Below are positions 43,914 through 51,857 of a stretch of DNA of 64,000 bases, one piece after another. Within the stretch, counting starts at the first letter, position 1; every line of letters starts with the position of its first letter. Source of the stretch: Clostridia bacterium (GTDB lineage Bacteria > Bacillota > Clostridia > Lachnospirales > Lachnospiraceae); the NCBI GenBank assembly GCA_910575725.1, contig CAJTFE010000007.1, positions 62,001-126,000 on the forward strand, given 5' to 3'. The notes beneath the pieces were generated by a model. That model searched no databases and had not been told where the DNA came from. It saw only the letters and a program-made list of their open reading frames with translations. The translations under genes and the position numbers were made by a program.

Positions 43914-45477
43914 TCTTACACAGAATATTTTGACATACTTAATTCCTGTTGTTTTAATCATTCTTTTGATTATGATTCTAGCCGTCGGATACGTAAAAGC
44001 TCCGCCGGACAGGGCATTTATCATCTCCGGCCTTAAGAAGGAGCCTAAGATACTCATTGGCCGGGCCGGGATCCGCGTGCCTTTTCTGGAGCGTCTGGAT
44101 AAACTGTATCTGGGACAGATGACGGTGGACATCAAGACGGAGCAGTCGGTGCCGACGACTGATTTTATCAATGTAAATGTAGACGCAGTGGCTAAGGTGA
44201 GGATTGATCCAACCACAGAGGGCATCCGTCTGGCAGCGAAAAACTTTCTGAATAAAAATTCCGAGCAGATTACCCGGGATCTGCAGGATTCCCTTCAAGG
44301 CAATATGCGTGAAATTATCGGAACGCTGACCCTGAAGTCGATCAACACCGACCGGGATTCCTTCTCTGACCAGGTAATGGAGAAGGCGTCTAAGGATATG
44401 AAGAAGCTTGGAATTGAGGTGGTGTCCTGCAACATTCAGAATGTGACGGATGAGAACGGACTTATCAAGGATCTGGGCGCCGATAATACAGCAAAGATCA
44501 AGAAGGATGCTTCCATTGCCAGAGCACAGGCAGAGAGAGATGTAGCCATTGCCCAGGCGGAGGCGAATAAGGCCTCCAACGACGCCAGAGTACTGGCCGA
44601 GACAGAGATAGCGGAGAAAAATAATGAGCTTGCCATCAAGAAGGCGGAGCTGCAGCAGGTATCCGACACCAAGCAGGCCATGGCAGACGCGGCCTACAAG
44701 ATCCAGGAGCAGGAACAGGAAAAGGTGATTCAGACAGCTACGGTGAATGCTCAGATTGCAAAGGCCGAGCGCGAGGCGGAGCTTCGGAAGCAGGAGGTTC
44801 TTGTAAAGCAGCAGGCTTTGGAGGCGGAGATTAATAAAAAGGCGGATGCAGATCGTTATGCCGTAGAGCAGGCGGCAGCGGCGGCGCTGGCCAAGCGCCA
44901 GAGAGACGCAGAAGCTAAGAAATACGAGGCGGAGCAGGACGCTATGGCCCAGAAGTATGAAGCCGAGCAGGATGCCCTGGCGAAAAAGGCCCAGGCGGAG
45001 GCAAAGAAGTATGAAGCCGAGCAGGATGCCTTGGCAAAGAAGGCTCAGGCAGAGGCGAATAAGTACTCCATGGAGCAGGAGGCAGCTGGTATCCAGGCCA
45101 GAGGTTCGGCGGAGGCGGAAGCCATCCGCGCGAAGGGTATGGCAGAGGCAGAAGCCATGGAGAAGAAGGCCGAGGCTTATCAGAAGTACAACAAAGCGGC
45201 TATGGCGGAAATGCTCATCGGCGTGCTTCCGGATATTGCCGGAAAGATTGCCGAGCCTCTGGCCCAGATTGACAAGATCACCATTATCGGAGGCGGAGAG
45301 GACAAGGGCGTAGGCGATGTGGCCGGAAACGTGCCGGCTGTTATGACAAAGCTTTTCGAGACGATGAAGGAGACCGTAGGCATCGACCTGTCCGAGATTA
45401 TTAAGGCGGAGACTTATGACGCCAAAGTGACGCGGAATATCAATGTTTCTGGGCTGCCGGAGAATGGCGGTGAGTAA
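43906..45477 (+). CDS. Flotillin-like SPFH-domain protein
   Basis: A 523-residue membrane scaffold protein. One N-terminal hydrophobic segment (residues 11-30) is followed by the SPFH/band 7 domain (FIISGLKKEPKILIGRAGI, TDFINVNVDAVAKVRI), then a long Ala/Glu/Lys coiled coil (residues 200-420) with the repeating unit KYEAEQDALAKKAQAEA, and a C-terminal domain (AEMLIGVLPDIAGKIAEPLA). Flotillins organise membrane microdomains. NfeD, the usual partner, is not encoded nearby; instead PAP2 overlaps its start. A terminator follows at 45610. Confidence 0.92.
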   Translation: MFDLTQNILTYLIPVVLIILLIMILAVGYVKAPPDRAFIISGLKKEPKILIGRAGIRVPFLERLDKLYLGQMTVDIKTEQSVPTTDFINVNVDAVAKVRIDPTTEGIRLAAKNFLNKNSEQITRDLQDSLQGNMREIIGTLTLKSINTDRDSFSDQVMEKASKDMKKLGIEVVSCNIQNVTDENGLIKDLGADNTAKIKKDASIARAQAERDVAIAQAEANKASNDARVLAETEIAEKNNELAIKKAELQQVSDTKQAMADAAYKIQEQEQEKVIQTATVNAQIAKAEREAELRKQEVLVKQQALEAEINKKADADRYAVEQAAAAALAKRQRDAEAKKYEAEQDAMAQKYEAEQDALAKKAQAEAKKYEAEQDALAKKAQAEANKYSMEQEAAGIQARGSAEAEAIRAKGMAEAEAMEKKAEAYQKYNKAAMAEMLIGVLPDIAGKIAEPLAQIDKITIIGGGEDKGVGDVAGNVPAVMTKLFETMKETVGIDLSEIIKAETYDAKVTRNINVSGLPENGGE

Positions 45478-45609
45478 ATGTTTTGCATCGTATGGATTTG
45501 GATTCTGGACTATCAAGTATTGGCACAGATATATCAGCGGCTCTCATTTCCTTATTTTATGCAGTATTTATAAATGCCGTATTGGCGCCGCTGTGAAATA
45601 TTTATGTAT

Positions 45610-45652
45610 GGCAGGACTGTGACTGTAATAGGTTACAGCCCTGCCTTTTTTT
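45610..45652 (+). terminator. Terminator after the flotillin gene
   Basis: GGCAGG-A-CTGTGAC pairs with GTTACAG-C-CCTGCC around a short loop, then TTTTTTT. Confidence 0.8.
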
Positions 45653-45733
45653 GCTCATGTGAGATAAAGAAGTAAAAGAAGTGTAAAAAATTTTGCCGTT
45701 CCCTGTCCGGCTGACTGCCAGACAGGTCGGGCT

Positions 45734-46045
45734 TTAGTCGGGCAATTCTACCTTGCCGACAAAAGAGTAATAGATTTCGATTTCCTGTCTGCGGAGCTTC
45801 CCCCGGCGTTTCCCGTCAAGGGATTCCGATTCGTGGATTACGATTTTCTCCACAAACTCCCGCAACAGGGTAGGGGTGAGTTCCTCAAAGCTGGTGTACT
45901 TGCGGACTACTTTCATAAACTTTTCAGCGTTTGCCGTGGCTTCCAGCGTTTCCTGGCGTTTTCTCTGGCAGTCACATTCTTGCTCTTAAAAAGTGGCGGC
46001 TTCCTCTGTGCTGACTTCCGTCAATACCTTTAGTGCCGCAAGCGG
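45734..46045 (-). pseudogene. C-terminal remnant of a large serine recombinase (TnpX-like)
   Basis: On the minus strand the frame reads KVLTEVSTEEAATF, a TAA (45986-45988), EQECDCQRKRQETLEA, then KVVRKYTSFEELTPTLLREF, VEKIVIHESES and EIYYSFVGKVELPD. This is the C-terminal (DUF4368-type) end of transposon serine recombinases found in Clostridia. Everything upstream (catalytic domain) is missing and a stop lies inside, so it is a scar of an excised or decayed element. It sits directly next to the Cys-rich and ABC genes that may have come with it. Confidence 0.75.
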
Positions 46046-46191
46046 GGATTTTGTCAAAGCTGCGGCGGTATTTCTCCCCTACTACCTACAACACCACGCA
46101 AAGCAAAAATGACGGAGATTTGCGGAAATTTCTTTCTATCCCCTTTGCACGGCATAATACTGGCAATTTTTCAAAATGCCAAAAATGGACG

Positions 46192-46225
46192 CAAAAAAAC
46201 AGGAAACCTTTTCTTGATTTCCTGT
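46192..46225 (-). terminator. Terminator for the minus-strand Cys-rich/ABC block
   Basis: On the minus strand ACAGGAAA pairs with TTTCCTGT around a 11-base loop, then TTTTTTT (A-run 46192-46198 on plus). Confidence 0.75.
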
Positions 46226-46290
46226 CTTGTTATACCATTTTATGTAATGGCGGTTATTCAGTTTTTGACTGCAATTCCATAAGTGGGAAT

Positions 46291-46728
46291 TTATCGCTCT
46301 GACATATATTTCTGTATTTCATCAAACGTTAATTTTCTTACCTGTGTATTTGGGTATTCTTTGTATTCATCAACAATGAAAATAGGCTTCATTGTTTCAC
46401 AAGTTTTTCCGTTATTGTTTTTTAGATATAATTGCATAGCCTCGCTGTCCGCAAAGATTTTGTATGAAAGTCTGTCATTTTCACTTTTTATCTCATAAAT
46501 GCCACATGGCTTTTTCATACTGTAATCAGCAGTACGCAAATACATTTTTGCAATTTCTAACGACTTAAAAGGGAAATTCCACCGTTGCAATCCACGCTTG
46601 GGGTCATGTTCAATACAAATACACCGCCCACAAGTTCCACAAATGTATTGTGTGTGATTTGCTAAACAATCCAATGGCTTTAATAATGGTGTTATTCTGT
46701 TTTTATCAATATAACATTCCATGCACAT
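46291..46728 (-). CDS. Cys-rich protein (145 residues), probable zinc-binding, unknown function
   Basis: ATG 46728 follows AAGGAAGTGGAATTGAA on the minus strand. The N-terminal quarter has CMECYIDKN and CGTCGRCICIEHDPKRGLQR, a likely zinc ribbon; the rest is a mixed alpha/beta domain ending KLTFDEIQKYMSER. I do not recognise a named family. It lies in a patch with the recombinase scar and is more AT-rich than the flanks, so it is probably mobile-element cargo. A good terminator follows. Confidence 0.6.
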   Translation of the reverse strand: MCMECYIDKNRITPLLKPLDCLANHTQYICGTCGRCICIEHDPKRGLQRWNFPFKSLEIAKMYLRTADYSMKKPCGIYEIKSENDRLSYKIFADSEAMQLYLKNNNGKTCETMKPIFIVDEYKEYPNTQVRKLTFDEIQKYMSER

Positions 46729-46894
46729 TTCAATTCCACTTCCTTTGCAACTTTCACTTTTCTATTGCTTTATTATATATCCTTTTATAAAAAAACAAAA
46801 GGACTTCTTAGACTTTCATAGGGCAAAAGGTTCGGATTCCCCATGTGAAAACACCCCCCTTTCTCCCACACGGGGCGGCGCATGGTTTCAGCTT

Positions 46895-47527
46895 TTATTT
46901 TTTTCTGTTATAACCTATCATGCTTACTACCATTGAAACTATAAAGAGGACAATTACTGCAATCCCTGCCACAACAGCATAAGAGAGTATGGAACTTGTC
47001 ATAGCAGAAAATCCAGCCCCGTCTTCAAAATACTTAACAAAATAGAACATGGGAATAACTGTAATAAGCCCCATTGTCTGCGCAGAACGGAAACCAAACC
47101 AATAGGTTAATGGCAGACAGATTCCAGTCCATAATAACGGAACAATCAGAGATGTAGCAACAGACACTCCCCAAACAGTAACATTGAAACTCTGAAAAGC
47201 AATACTGGGTAAAAGATTAAATATAATGCTTCCCACAATGCTGACTGCTAATGTACAAATAACAGAAATATATTTGCTTGTTACTACTGAAACCGCATTT
47301 ACAGGCATTGCTAACTGATATTTTTTCCAACTTGCCTTTTCATCGCTTGCAAAACTCATTATATTCTGCATACCTATTGTCATGGCAAGCATTACAGATG
47401 CGAACAGCCCCGCATAAACTCCGGTATTGACCATGAGCAATATAATTGCGCCAACTGCTATCAGAATCAGCTTTTTGTCAATACTCTTAAAGAAGATTAT
47501 AATATCTTTGTAAACCAAACCTTTCAT
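46895..47527 (-). CDS. ABC-2 type transporter permease
   Basis: A 210-residue integral membrane protein with six hydrophobic segments (IILLMVNTGVYAGLFASVML, GVSVATSLIVPLLW, GIAVIVLFIVSMVVSMIGY). It ends with RKK and lacks any ATPase motif. Its start overlaps the ATPase gene stop by four bases, so the two form an exporter. The pairing with a YtrA-type regulator is typical of bacitracin/antibiotic-type exporters in Firmicutes. The 46729-46894 interval holds no gene. Confidence 0.85.
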   Translation of the reverse strand: MKGLVYKDIIIFFKSIDKKLILIAVGAIILLMVNTGVYAGLFASVMLAMTIGMQNIMSFASDEKASWKKYQLAMPVNAVSVVTSKYISVICTLAVSIVGSIIFNLLPSIAFQSFNVTVWGVSVATSLIVPLLWTGICLPLTYWFGFRSAQTMGLITVIPMFYFVKYFEDGAGFSAMTSSILSYAVVAGIAVIVLFIVSMVVSMIGYNRKK

Positions 47528-48381
47528 ACTGCACCTCCTTTGATGTAAAAAAGCATAATATCTTCCAGTGTTGCATTATCAACCACAATATCTTTGTATT
47601 TGCGCCTTATCGCTTCTTTGTCACGGACAAGACACTCCACACTGACATTTGTAACCCTGTGGATAATATAATCATCCGGGGAAATGGAAGCAAACTTTTC
47701 TCTCCCGCACTTCACTATCCCAAAATGATAAACAAGGTCATCTTTTTGTTCCTCAAAAATAATTTTGCCTTGATGAATCAAGATTACATAATCCGCAATC
47801 TTTTGTATGTCCGACGTGATGTGAGAGGAAAAGAAAATAGAACATTCCTCGTCTTGTATAAATTCTAAAAATAAATCTAACATTTCATCACGCACAACCG
47901 GGTCAAGTCCCGTAGTCGCTTCATCTAAAATCAACAACTTCGGTTTATGTGCCATAGCGCAGATAATGGATAGCTTCATTTTCATGCCCTTTGAAAAAGA
48001 GCCTATTTGTTTTCTTTCGGGGATTTTAAATTTTTTTAGGTACTGTCTGTAAAGGCTGCTATCCCATGACTTATATACGCCGGACAGTATTTTTTCAATG
48101 TCTGACACATTAAATACATCATGGAAATTGCACTCGTCAAAGACAACGCCTATATCTTCCTTGACAGAAGAACTTGTATGTTCCCTGCCAAAAATCTGTA
48201 TTTGCCCATTATCTTTTTTTAATTCATCAAGTATTAGGTTAATTGCCGTACTCTTACCTGCCCCGTTTTCGCCAATAAAGCCGACAATCCTGCCTTTCGG
48301 AACTTGAAATGAAACATGGTCTAACAAAAATTCGTCAAACTGTTTGCATAAATCCCGTACTAAAATGTTGTTTTTTTCCAT
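47524..48381 (-). CDS. ABC transporter ATP-binding protein
   Basis: A 285-residue ATPase. Walker A is GFIGENGAGKSTAINLIL, the signature is GSFSKGMKMKLSIICAMA (SxSKGMK, typical of antibiotic-type exporters), Walker B is LLILDEATTGLDP, followed by the switch region FFSSHITSDIQKIADYV. The C-terminal 75 residues are a family-specific extension. It partners with the permease at 46895. Likely exports or resists a peptide or lipid; the substrate is unknown. Confidence 0.92.
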   Translation of the reverse strand: MEKNNILVRDLCKQFDEFLLDHVSFQVPKGRIVGFIGENGAGKSTAINLILDELKKDNGQIQIFGREHTSSSVKEDIGVVFDECNFHDVFNVSDIEKILSGVYKSWDSSLYRQYLKKFKIPERKQIGSFSKGMKMKLSIICAMAHKPKLLILDEATTGLDPVVRDEMLDLFLEFIQDEECSIFFSSHITSDIQKIADYVILIHQGKIIFEEQKDDLVYHFGIVKCGREKFASISPDDYIIHRVTNVSVECLVRDKEAIRRKYKDIVVDNATLEDIMLFYIKGGAV

Positions 48382-48396
48382 GTCCTCGCCTCCTGT

Positions 48397-48768
48397 TTAT
48401 TCTTCGTAAAACAACTTTAAAATATTTGTCATTTGTTCATAGCTGATTCCATGTGCTCTGCCGATTTCCGCAACCTTTTGTAACAATTCCTCTGCTACAC
48501 GCAACTGTTCTTCTTGGATAAACTCCTTGTTTTGGGCTGCAACAAAACTCCCTTTTCCAGATACAGTTTCTATGAATCCGTCACGGGTCAAATCTTCATA
48601 AGCCCTTTGAACAGTAATAACGCTGATATGCAAGTCTTTTGCTAATACCCTCATGGACGGTAACGCTTCACCAGCAGATAAAGTTCCGTTCATAATCAGA
48701 TTTTTGACCTGCATACATATTTGCTCATAAATAGGCTTATCACTGCTGTTGCTTATGATTATTTCCAT
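48397..48768 (-). CDS. GntR/YtrA-family transcriptional regulator
   Basis: A 123-residue regulator. The winged helix (KPIYEQICMQVKNLIMNGTL, LPSMRVLAKDLHISVITVQR) is followed only by a short C-terminal helix (AEELLQKVAEIGRAHGISY), the YtrA architecture without a ligand domain. It is first in the operon with the ABC genes, 15 bases before the ATPase. It probably represses its own operon through the palindrome at 48807. Confidence 0.9.
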   Translation of the reverse strand: MEIIISNSSDKPIYEQICMQVKNLIMNGTLSAGEALPSMRVLAKDLHISVITVQRAYEDLTRDGFIETVSGKGSFVAAQNKEFIQEEQLRVAEELLQKVAEIGRAHGISYEQMTNILKLFYEE

Positions 48769-48806
48769 TTATTCACTCCTCTCTATGCGTATCGCCTGTA
48801 ATGTGT

Positions 48807-48854
48807 GTACTTATTCGATAAGTACAATATATGCACTTTTGATGTCAGTGTCAA
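48807..48854 (-). promoter_or_regulatory. Promoter and operator of the YtrA-ABC operon
   Basis: On the minus strand TTGACA (48849-48854), 17 bases, TATATT (48826-48831), followed directly by GTACTTAT-CGA-ATAAGTAC (48807-48825), a perfect palindrome with a 3-base centre that would cover the transcript start. Matches a YtrA-type autoregulated promoter. Confidence 0.8.
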
Positions 48855-49173
48855 TACCATTTTTATGAAAAGGTGGAGAGTGAGTGAGATTCCGCAGTAG
48901 TTCTGTTTTGCCTATTGTACCGAGCGGCATTCCTGTTGATTATGTCAGAGCACAGTTGCTATTATAGGGATTTTGGGTAAAATATGAAAATATATTGGAC
49001 AAGTTGAGATTGCAGAAAGACAGTCAATTATGCCGGATTACATCAGCTTTATTAACAGGCTCAAGCAATCTTTTACTTATATTCTCATTAAGCAAAAAAC
49101 TTTGGGAGAGTGGAATAAGCATTTAAGCGAATAGTAAGAGTTTCCAATAAGGTCGATTTACGAGGAGGTATAT
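48855..49173 (+). other. Gap before the two-gene unit, no recognisable gene
   Basis: A short frame (MPDYISFINRLKQSFTYILI, ending at 49132) is present but has no ribosome site and no family I know. The DNA is AT-rich. The next ribosome site is CGAGGAGG (49159-49166). Confidence 0.4.
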
Positions 49174-50178
49174 ATGGAAAAGGCTGATTTTCCAGAGTTA
49201 TGGGACAAAATAAGATCTGGCACCGACGATATGGTTGGCAAGGTAAAAGATACAAAAGACGGCTTTGTAAAGGTTGCAAAGCAATCCAAGCTAGTAGGGA
49301 AAGGGCTAAAATCTGATACGAAAGAAAAACTGCCTAAGAAAGAGACAGAGCCCAAAATAAAACTGGACGATGCACTCCGCATGGCAGTCGATCAATATAA
49401 CGATGCATATACCATGATGAACGATAATGGCACTGCGCTTCATCGGGAGCGTACTCGTGCTGTTGATATGATTGTACATATCGAGGATTTGGTTAATAGT
49501 ATTGCTAACCGTCCTAAAGCGTTCGATACGGAAATTGTAGAAATTCGAACCCATCGTGAATCCTTTTTGGATGTATGTGAAATTGCGAAAGAAGAACTCG
49601 ATGTGGCTAAAAAGTCAGCATTAGGTGCTGGAGCTGGTGTCGCCACAGGTGCGGCCATTGTTAGTGTTGCGCCGACAATGGCTATGTGGGTAGCTACCAC
49701 TTTCGGAACAGCATCTACTGGAACAGCAATCTCTGCATTATCTGGCGCAGCAGCCACGAATGCCGCACTTGCTTGGCTTGGAGGCGGTGCATTGGCCGCT
49801 GGAGGAGGCGGCATGGCTGCTGGGCACGCTTTCTTGGCATTAGCAGGTCCGGTTGGCTGGAGCATTGCGGGTGTGACACTTCTTTCTTCTATTGTGCTTT
49901 TCAATTTAAACAAATTAAAGCTGGGAAAAAAGAAGAAAGAAGAAATTGAAGCAGTAAAAAATAACACTGCCAATGCACAAAAAGTTGCCGCACAGATACA
50001 GGAACTACTGGATGAGATTACTGACCTGCGCGATAATTTGAGTCAACAGTACAATCGTTGTCTTGCTGATTACGGCAAAGATTTCATGTCGATTCCAAAG
50101 GAGCAGCAAATTCAGTTAGGGGCATTGGTAAATAACACCAAGGCGCTTGCAGCGTCTCTCGGAAAAAATATTCAGTAA
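49174..50178 (+). CDS. Gly/Ala-rich membrane-like protein, first gene of a two-gene unit
   Basis: A 334-residue protein. Residues 1-60 are Lys/Asp-rich helix, 60-145 are an alpha-helical region (DDALRMAVDQYNDAYTMM, VHIEDLVNSIAN), residues 149-243 are a long Gly/Ala-rich hydrophobic stretch (LGAGAGVATGAA, ISALSGAAATNAALAWLGGG, GWSIAGVTLLSSIVLFNL) that resembles glycine-zipper membrane or pore segments, and residues 245-334 return to coiled coil (KNNTANAQKVAAQIQELLDE). No named family is certain. Twelve bases before the next gene, same strand. AT-richer than flanks. Confidence 0.6.
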   Translation: MEKADFPELWDKIRSGTDDMVGKVKDTKDGFVKVAKQSKLVGKGLKSDTKEKLPKKETEPKIKLDDALRMAVDQYNDAYTMMNDNGTALHRERTRAVDMIVHIEDLVNSIANRPKAFDTEIVEIRTHRESFLDVCEIAKEELDVAKKSALGAGAGVATGAAIVSVAPTMAMWVATTFGTASTGTAISALSGAAATNAALAWLGGGALAAGGGGMAAGHAFLALAGPVGWSIAGVTLLSSIVLFNLNKLKLGKKKKEEIEAVKNNTANAQKVAAQIQELLDEITDLRDNLSQQYNRCLADYGKDFMSIPKEQQIQLGALVNNTKALAASLGKNIQ

Positions 50179-50190
50179 AAGGTGTAAATT

Positions 50191-51645
50191 ATGAACGCAG
50201 AAAAAGTAGTGAAAAGCGGTCAAGAGCAAGCTGTGGGTGCGTGGATAAATTACCTGAACCAAGTGCGTTTAGACAGGTTGGCTGAGGCATTGTCAAAACA
50301 GAATATTAACTTTGCCACTGCGATGGAGACTATTGAAACGGCATTTGCCGCCATTCGACATGACATTATTTTTCGTAATCGTGGTGGTGACAAAGGGATG
50401 CACGGCTTTATTGCAGAAATAGCTGAATGTGGTATAGCTAATGCACGTCAGCAGATTGTTGCCAAGTCTGCTATTTATGTTTGGATTAACGATAACGGCC
50501 CGGATGATTTGCATCGTGGAGCAGATGTAATTCAGCAGAAATTTGTCCAAGCGGGCGGTCATTTGTCATTACGGGCAGTAGCAGAGCATCTGCGCCGCTA
50601 TCCGGAATACCTTACTGAAGGTCACAAATACCAGATCCCGAAAGATCACTATGACAAGATAATGACCTATCTTGCGATGCCTGCAGATGTTGCAAATAAG
50701 TTACCGACGTCGACAGGGGAGTTTTCGTTACGCCAGTGGAAAGAGGTTCATGATTTCTTTGAGATAAATGGTATTGATCCAAGCAAGTTAGAACCATCAA
50801 TACTTGAATATTGTGATGTACAGCAAGATGCGATTGCAGCTGCTTTCGACAGAGAAAAAGGACACTTGCAAGAAGCAGATCAAGAGCAACGGGATACTGC
50901 CTATCAAGAAAGCAGGCCTACATTGGCCGAAGGATTGAAAGCAACAACTACCGCCGCTGCGATTGAAGGTGCGACTACATTTGTGATGACTGTAGTTCGC
51001 AAGTACAAAGCAGGCAAGAAAATTAAGGATTTTAACCAAGCTGATTGGATGGAGATTGCTGAAGATTCGGGCAAGGGAACTATTAAAGGCGGAGTCCGCG
51101 GTGCGAGTATCTATACACTTACAAACTATACTGCTACCCCTGCAAGTGTTGCAAGTGCAATTACCACAGCAGCCTTTGGCGTTGCGGAGCAAGCACATTT
51201 ATTTAGAAATGGCACTATTGATGAAGTTCAATTCATTGAGAACTCGGAAATCCTTTGCTTAGATGCATCGGTCAGTGCATTGTCCTCGTTTATCGGACAA
51301 GTCCTTATTCCAGTTCCGGTTCTTGGTGCAGTTATTGGTAATACTGTCGGAACGATGATTTACCAGGTTGGTAAAGAAAGTCTTTCCACAAAGGAAAAAG
51401 AACTTATTGAAAGGTATCTTAAAGAACTTACGGATTTGGATGAAAAGCTGGTAACCGAGTATGGTCAATACATTGAACAACTGAACCATTGCTTTGCAGA
51501 ATATATGGAACTATTGACAGCTGCCTTTGACCCTGATATTAAAAAGGCACTTGACGGTTCAGTTGCGTTGGCAAGGTATATGGGTGTGCCAGATAAAGAA
51601 ATCTTAGACAGCTACGATAAGATTGTAAATTACTTCTTTGAATGA
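50191..51645 (+). CDS. Nuclease-like motif plus Gly-rich membrane segments, second gene of the unit
   Basis: A 484-residue protein. Near the N-terminus is KGMHGFIAEIAECGIANARQ, then INDNGPDDLHRGADVIQQKF: Glu 76, Asp 105 and Q-x-K 115-117 fit the spacing of a PD-(D/E)XK-like nuclease core (inference). From residue 245 onward there are hydrophobic Gly/Ala/Thr segments (KATTTAAAIEGATTFVMTVV, LIPVPVLGAVIGNTVGTMI), as in its partner. The end is a coiled coil. ATG 50191 follows AAAAGGTG. I recall proteins with a similar HGFxAE/NGPD/IQxKF head and Gly-rich tail but no name. It may be a defence or contact-toxin component. Confidence 0.55.
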   Translation: MNAEKVVKSGQEQAVGAWINYLNQVRLDRLAEALSKQNINFATAMETIETAFAAIRHDIIFRNRGGDKGMHGFIAEIAECGIANARQQIVAKSAIYVWINDNGPDDLHRGADVIQQKFVQAGGHLSLRAVAEHLRRYPEYLTEGHKYQIPKDHYDKIMTYLAMPADVANKLPTSTGEFSLRQWKEVHDFFEINGIDPSKLEPSILEYCDVQQDAIAAAFDREKGHLQEADQEQRDTAYQESRPTLAEGLKATTTAAAIEGATTFVMTVVRKYKAGKKIKDFNQADWMEIAEDSGKGTIKGGVRGASIYTLTNYTATPASVASAITTAAFGVAEQAHLFRNGTIDEVQFIENSEILCLDASVSALSSFIGQVLIPVPVLGAVIGNTVGTMIYQVGKESLSTKEKELIERYLKELTDLDEKLVTEYGQYIEQLNHCFAEYMELLTAAFDPDIKKALDGSVALARYMGVPDKEILDSYDKIVNYFFE

Positions 51646-51718
51646 GTGAATCTTTGTTATTCATATAATTGAACTTTATTATAGTTAATAAAATCTCCAA
51701 AAATTTTAATATATGATA

Positions 51719-51758
51719 GAGCCGGGGAGTCATAGTTTATGCCATGGCTCCCCGGCTC
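51719..51758. terminator. Inverted repeat after the two-gene unit
   Basis: GAGCCGGGGAGTCAT pairs with ATGGCTCCCCGGCTC with one bulge. No T-run on either side, so its terminator role is likely but weak. It closes the AT-rich block. Confidence 0.5.
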
Positions 51759-51857
51759 AAACGTAAATTAGTTCATTACAAAGTATTTCCTACACCCGAT
51801 TTTTGGACACTGTTCGTCGTCAAAAAGTAGAGAATTATAAATGGGTTCACGATGGAT

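Noticed and set aside
43978..45516. Long minus-strand frame (512 codons) opposite the flotillin gene
   Set aside because: It mirrors the Ala/Glu/Lys-rich coiled coil on the other strand, has Leu/Arg-rich low-complexity content, and no ribosome site.
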